Source: Oscillospiraceae bacterium (GTDB taxonomy: Bacteria > Bacillota > Clostridia > Oscillospirales > Ruminococcaceae). From it: DNA of 8,863 nucleotides. Below are positions 5,709-8,863 of the stretch, piece after piece. The notes beneath the pieces are model-generated. The model was given only the letters and a program-made list of their open reading frames with translations. It had not been told where the DNA came from and searched no databases. The position numbers and the translations under genes are program-made. The stretch is from positions 1 to 8,863 of the forward strand of contig JAHHTP010000044.1 of NCBI GenBank assembly GCA_020024615.1, in the 5' to 3' direction. Position 1 is the first letter of the stretch. Each line of letters begins with the position of its first letter.

Positions 5709-6531
5709 GATTCTTACCTATTTTTTGCTCATTTTGATTGGAATCATTTTTATTGCGCCGTTTTTGTTTATGTTCTCCATGTCATTGGCGTCTGATGCTA
5801 CCAATGTAAAAGGAACGTTTACGTTGTTTCCTCATGAATTTAACTGGGGTAACTACATAAAAGTATTTACCGGCAGTGAAAATCTGGGCCTATATATTAA
5901 GAACAGTGTTATTCTTACGGTGTGGTGTGTAATCGGGCAGGTGTTTGCCAGTTCTTTTGTAGCCTATGGCTTTGCCCGCCTGCGGGGACGCGGAAAGGAA
6001 ATCTGGTTTATGCTGCTGTTGGCAACATTGATGATCCCGCAGGATGTGTATTTGATCCCGCAATTTATGCTGTTCAAGAATTTGAGGTGGCTGGATACAT
6101 ATCTGCCTATGATCATTCCGAACTTTTGCGGCGGTGCATTCAATATCTTTTTGATGCGGCAATTCTTTATGACCATTCCCACATCTCTGGACGAAGCGGC
6201 AAAACTGGATGGATTGGGGTATTTCGGCATTTACCGCAGGATCATTTTACCGCTGATGAAACCGGTACTGATTGCAGTCGGCCTGTTTACCTTCCAGTTC
6301 AACTGGGGCTGGTTCAACGGGCCGCTGGTATTTATTCAGGACAAAGATAAATACCCCTTGGCAGTTGCGCTTAAGTTTATCCAATCGTCACAGGGAAATG
6401 CGGTTCCAAACTGGCATTTGGTAATGGTTGGTGCCATGTTCCTGACAATTCCTCCGCTGATCACCTATTTCTTCGGGCAAAAATATATTTTGCAGGCAAA
6501 TATCAATATGGGAAGTGCCGGCATAAAGTAA
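5680..6531 (+). CDS. ABC sugar transporter permease, MalG/UgpE type
   Basis: A 283-residue membrane protein starting at GTG 5680, with GAGGTGA (5667-5673) six bases upstream inside the preceding gene. The N-terminus (MKKSIKITNK) leads into a membrane segment at 11-35; other segments lie near 77-98, 107-128, 140-160, 192-210 and 245-266. The EAA loop is clear at 171-192 (DEAAKLDGLG, then IILPL), and the C-terminus has the family's usual ending with QKYILQ and MGSAGIK. It overlaps the previous permease by 29 bases and should pair with it to form the translocation channel for the sugar delivered by the lipoprotein at 3344. Substrate specificity is not readable from the permease; it is inferred from the neighbouring galactan enzymes. 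Confidence 0.95.
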   Translation: MKKSIKITNKILTYFLLILIGIIFIAPFLFMFSMSLASDATNVKGTFTLFPHEFNWGNYIKVFTGSENLGLYIKNSVILTVWCVIGQVFASSFVAYGFARLRGRGKEIWFMLLLATLMIPQDVYLIPQFMLFKNLRWLDTYLPMIIPNFCGGAFNIFLMRQFFMTIPTSLDEAAKLDGLGYFGIYRRIILPLMKPVLIAVGLFTFQFNWGWFNGPLVFIQDKDKYPLAVALKFIQSSQGNAVPNWHLVMVGAMFLTIPPLITYFFGQKYILQANINMGSAGIK

Positions 6532-6548
6532 AAAAAGAGGAATGTTGT

Positions 6549-8600
6549 ATGGTTAATCAAAAACTACCCGCCATTTGGTTTGGCGGAGATTATAATCCGG
6601 ATCAATGGGATGAACAGGTTTGGAAACAAGATGTTGAAGAAATGAAGCGCCAGCATGTAAACGTGGTTACGCTTCCTGTTTTTTCCTGGGCACACTTGCA
6701 GCCGGAAGAAGATCGTTTCGATTTTTCGTGGTTGGATAAAATTCTGGATCTGCTTTACGAAAATGGGATTCATGTGATTATGGCAACACCAACAGCGGCA
6801 CAGCCTGCATGGATGTCAAAAAAGTACCCGGAGATCCTTCCGGTAGATATAGCGGGCAGAAAAAAACAGCATGGAGCACGAAATAATTTTTGCCCCAACA
6901 GCGAAGTGTATCGAAACTTTTCAAGGCGGATAGCCGGTGCAATGGCGCAGCGATACTGTAAGCACCCGTCTATTGTTCTGTGGCATGTCAACAATGAGTA
7001 TGGTACCCGGTGCTATTGTGAAAATTGCTCCCGTAAATTCCGTACTTGGTTAAGTAAACGTTATGGAAGTCTGGAGGTTCTGAACGAACGGTGGAATACA
7101 CGTTTTTGGGGACATACATACTATGAATGGGATGAAATTTCAGCACCGACTTATTTAAGTGAAATGGTATATGACAGCCATGCGGCCCGTGATATTACTT
7201 TCTTTCCCAGTATGGCAATCGACTACGATCGATTTATGTCGGAAAGCATTCAGCACTGTTTTGAAAACGAACGCGATGAGATAAGAAAATATATGCCGGA
7301 CACACCCATCACAACGAATATCATGGCTCCCTATAAAGCGTTGGATCTTTTTTCTTGGGGCAAGTCTCTTGATGTGCTGGCATGGGACTGCTATCCTTCC
7401 AACGAAGAGATCATTCGCAGCGATTTACCGGCGGTTCTTGGAATGAAGTTTGACCTGATGCGTGGAGTAAAAAATGGCCAGCCGTTTATGTTGATGGAAC
7501 AGACGCCGAGCCAACAGAACTGGCTTGCATTCAACAGCCAAAAAAGACCGGGGGTAATGAGATTATGGAGTTATCAGGCTTTGGCGCATGGCTCGGAAAG
7601 TGTTTTGTTCTTCCAATGGAGACAGTCTCAAAGCGGGTTTGAAAAGTACCATGCAGCCATGATGCCGCATGCAGGACACAGCAATACAAGGATTTGCCGT
7701 GAGCTGACGCAGCTGGGAGGTGAATTGGAAAGCCTGAAAGACCAGCTTTTAAACGCTGAAACAAACGCAAGGGTCGCCATTGTTTTTGATTGGCCCAACT
7801 GGTGGACCGTAGAATATTCCAGCGGCCCCAGTGTTGCGCTTCGCTATCAGGAACAAGTGGAAAACTATTATAAAGCGCTGCATAAAAATAATATCGCGGT
7901 AGATATTGTCAGCAAAAAAGCAGATTTTTCGCACTATGATATTGTCATTGCACCGGTGATGTGTATGGTGGATGAAATCTTTGTGCAAAAATGTGAGGAA
8001 CTGGTCAAACAAGGAAAGACATTCATTACGACATTCTTTAGCGGGCTGGTTGATGAGAATGACCGCGTTATTTTAGGGGGTTATCCTGGGGCGTTCCGAA
8101 AAATGCTGGGGATTTGGGTGGAAGAAACAGATGCGCTGCTGCCGCAGCAGCAAAACAGAGTCTGTCCGGTGCAGAGCGATGATGCTTATTCCTGCGGAAT
8201 GCTGTGCGATGTAGTACATGCTGAAGGCGCACAGGTAAAAGCAGTATATGGCGATGATTATTACGCCGGCATGCCCTGTGTGACAGAAAACACATATGGT
8301 AAAGGTAAAGCGGTATATGTGGCTACAGCAGTGCAGCAAGAGTATTTGGAAAAATTATTGGGTGGGTATTGTGCTGCCTATGGCATAGAGCCGGCTCTGA
8401 AGGTGCCGGAAGGGGTTGAGGTGACCTGCCGAGAAAAATCGAACGAAAAAATATATTTTATTTTAAATCATACAGAAAAGCCGCAGACAGTACAGCTCCC
8501 AACAGATAAAGAATGGGATGTACTGATTGGAGCCATGACATTCGATAAATGCTGTACTTTAAAACCGTTTGATGTACTGATATTAAAAGAAGTTCAGTAA
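6549..8600 (+). CDS. GH42 beta-galactosidase, cytoplasmic
   Basis: A 683-residue enzyme, normal for GH42. The N-terminus has the family signature FGGDYNPDQW (11-20). The catalytic acid/base is E150 in HVNNEYG and the nucleophile is E317 in LMEQTPSQQNW. C115 together with C155, C157 and C160 (CYCENC) match the zinc cluster found in many GH42 enzymes. The barrel domain covers about 1-395, the trimerisation domain about 405-610, and a small C-terminal beta domain the rest. There is no signal peptide. It starts at ATG 6549 with AAGAGG eight bases upstream, 17 bp after the second permease, so it is in the transport operon. It releases terminal beta-galactose from short galacto-oligosaccharides; known members act on beta-1,3, 1,4 or 1,6 linkages, so the linkage is open. 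With the GH30 enzyme it would complete galactan oligosaccharide breakdown in the cytoplasm. Confidence 0.95.
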   Translation: MVNQKLPAIWFGGDYNPDQWDEQVWKQDVEEMKRQHVNVVTLPVFSWAHLQPEEDRFDFSWLDKILDLLYENGIHVIMATPTAAQPAWMSKKYPEILPVDIAGRKKQHGARNNFCPNSEVYRNFSRRIAGAMAQRYCKHPSIVLWHVNNEYGTRCYCENCSRKFRTWLSKRYGSLEVLNERWNTRFWGHTYYEWDEISAPTYLSEMVYDSHAARDITFFPSMAIDYDRFMSESIQHCFENERDEIRKYMPDTPITTNIMAPYKALDLFSWGKSLDVLAWDCYPSNEEIIRSDLPAVLGMKFDLMRGVKNGQPFMLMEQTPSQQNWLAFNSQKRPGVMRLWSYQALAHGSESVLFFQWRQSQSGFEKYHAAMMPHAGHSNTRICRELTQLGGELESLKDQLLNAETNARVAIVFDWPNWWTVEYSSGPSVALRYQEQVENYYKALHKNNIAVDIVSKKADFSHYDIVIAPVMCMVDEIFVQKCEELVKQGKTFITTFFSGLVDENDRVILGGYPGAFRKMLGIWVEETDALLPQQQNRVCPVQSDDAYSCGMLCDVVHAEGAQVKAVYGDDYYAGMPCVTENTYGKGKAVYVATAVQQEYLEKLLGGYCAAYGIEPALKVPEGVEVTCREKSNEKIYFILNHTEKPQTVQLPTDKEWDVLIGAMTFDKCCTLKPFDVLILKEVQ

Positions 8601-8613
8601 GGAAGTGAATTAA

Positions 8614-8863
8614 GTGAAAACGGTTCTTTCGTTGATAACTGTTGCAGCCATGCTGTTTTCAATATTCAGCGTGCATGCGGTTGCAGACAGTACGCAGCGC
8701 GGGCATGAAGCAGGCCATGCCGTAGATGGAAATTGGAAAATCAGCGTCAGGAAGACGTGTATGATGCAGCCAAGTTTGTACGGGTGACGATCACCCAATT
8801 GCAACCGGGTGCATGGGCCAGCGTTGATGATTTTAAAGTGTATAGCAGCTCGATAAAGCAGAC
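8614..8863 (+). pseudogene. Collapsed secreted protein with discoidin (F5/8 type C) domain remnants, runs off the window
   Basis: GTG 8614, with AAGGAAG eight bases upstream and 13 bp after the GH42 stop, opens a signal peptide (MKTVLSLITVAAMLFSIFSVHAVA) and then STQRGHEAGHAVDGN, which resembles the start of a discoidin-like carbohydrate-binding domain. This frame stops at TGA 8785-8787 after 57 residues. A second frame, open from 8709 to the window end, reads EDVYDAAKFVRVTITQLQ and then PGAWASVDDFKVYSS, the typical last strand of the same domain family. The beginning and end of one domain are thus joined with roughly 60-90 middle residues missing and a frame change near 8735. The best reading is a gene broken by internal deletion plus frameshift; an assembly error is the alternative. 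The intact ancestor may have been a secreted enzyme or adhesin for the same glycan. The family match is by motif recognition only. Confidence 0.6.

Noticed and set aside
1..8863. CRISPR arrays, transposases, toxin-antitoxin or defence genes
   Set aside because: No regularly spaced repeats, no DDE-type or recombinase motifs, and every long frame is explained by the sugar-utilisation genes.

Overview
The window looks like a chromosomal piece of a Gram-positive gut-type Clostridia bacterium (Firmicutes; something near the Oscillospiraceae/Ruminococcaceae is plausible, but this is inferred from style only). The pointers are strong AGGAGG-type ribosome binding sites, near-consensus TTGACA/TATAAT promoters with 17-bp spacers, a lipoprotein sugar-binding protein, MalF/MalG-type permeases with no ATPase gene beside them, and a discoidin-type domain remnant. 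No taxon can be proved from the window alone.

Layout. Bases 1-21 are the 3' end of a tRNA gene (end of T-loop, T-stem, acceptor strand, CCA), followed at 26-60 by a strong intrinsic terminator. Bases 61-473 hold no supported gene, only small GC-rich palindromes. A leftward pair follows: a GH30 glycosidase of the endo-beta-1,6-galactanase type (2876 to 1527) and a LacI-family repressor (1514 to 474). The 467-bp divergent control region 2877-3343 holds one strong promoter in each direction and three copies of an inverted repeat GAAAT(A/G)GGTTTC, each at or just downstream of a predicted transcription start. The rightward operon then runs: solute-binding lipoprotein (3344-4666, interrupted by an in-frame TAG), a long stem-loop, two ABC permeases (4773-5708 and 5680-6531), a GH42 beta-galactosidase (6549-8600), and a broken secreted discoidin-domain gene from 8614 to the window edge.

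How the parts fit. The coherent reading is an inducible locus for beta-galactan oligosaccharides, probably beta-1,6-linked galactan of the kind found in arabinogalactan side chains. The lipoprotein and permeases would import oligosaccharides, powered by a shared ATPase encoded elsewhere. GH30 and GH42 both lack signal peptides and would finish the breakdown in the cytoplasm. The LacI-type repressor, co-transcribed with GH30, would control both arms and itself through the three repeats. The substrate is inferred from family signatures.

The points most worth checking are the lone amber codon in an otherwise intact binding-protein frame, the three-operator divergent switch whose repeats lack the usual central CG, the proposed intracellular GH30 plus GH42 pairing, and the collapsed discoidin gene at the right edge.
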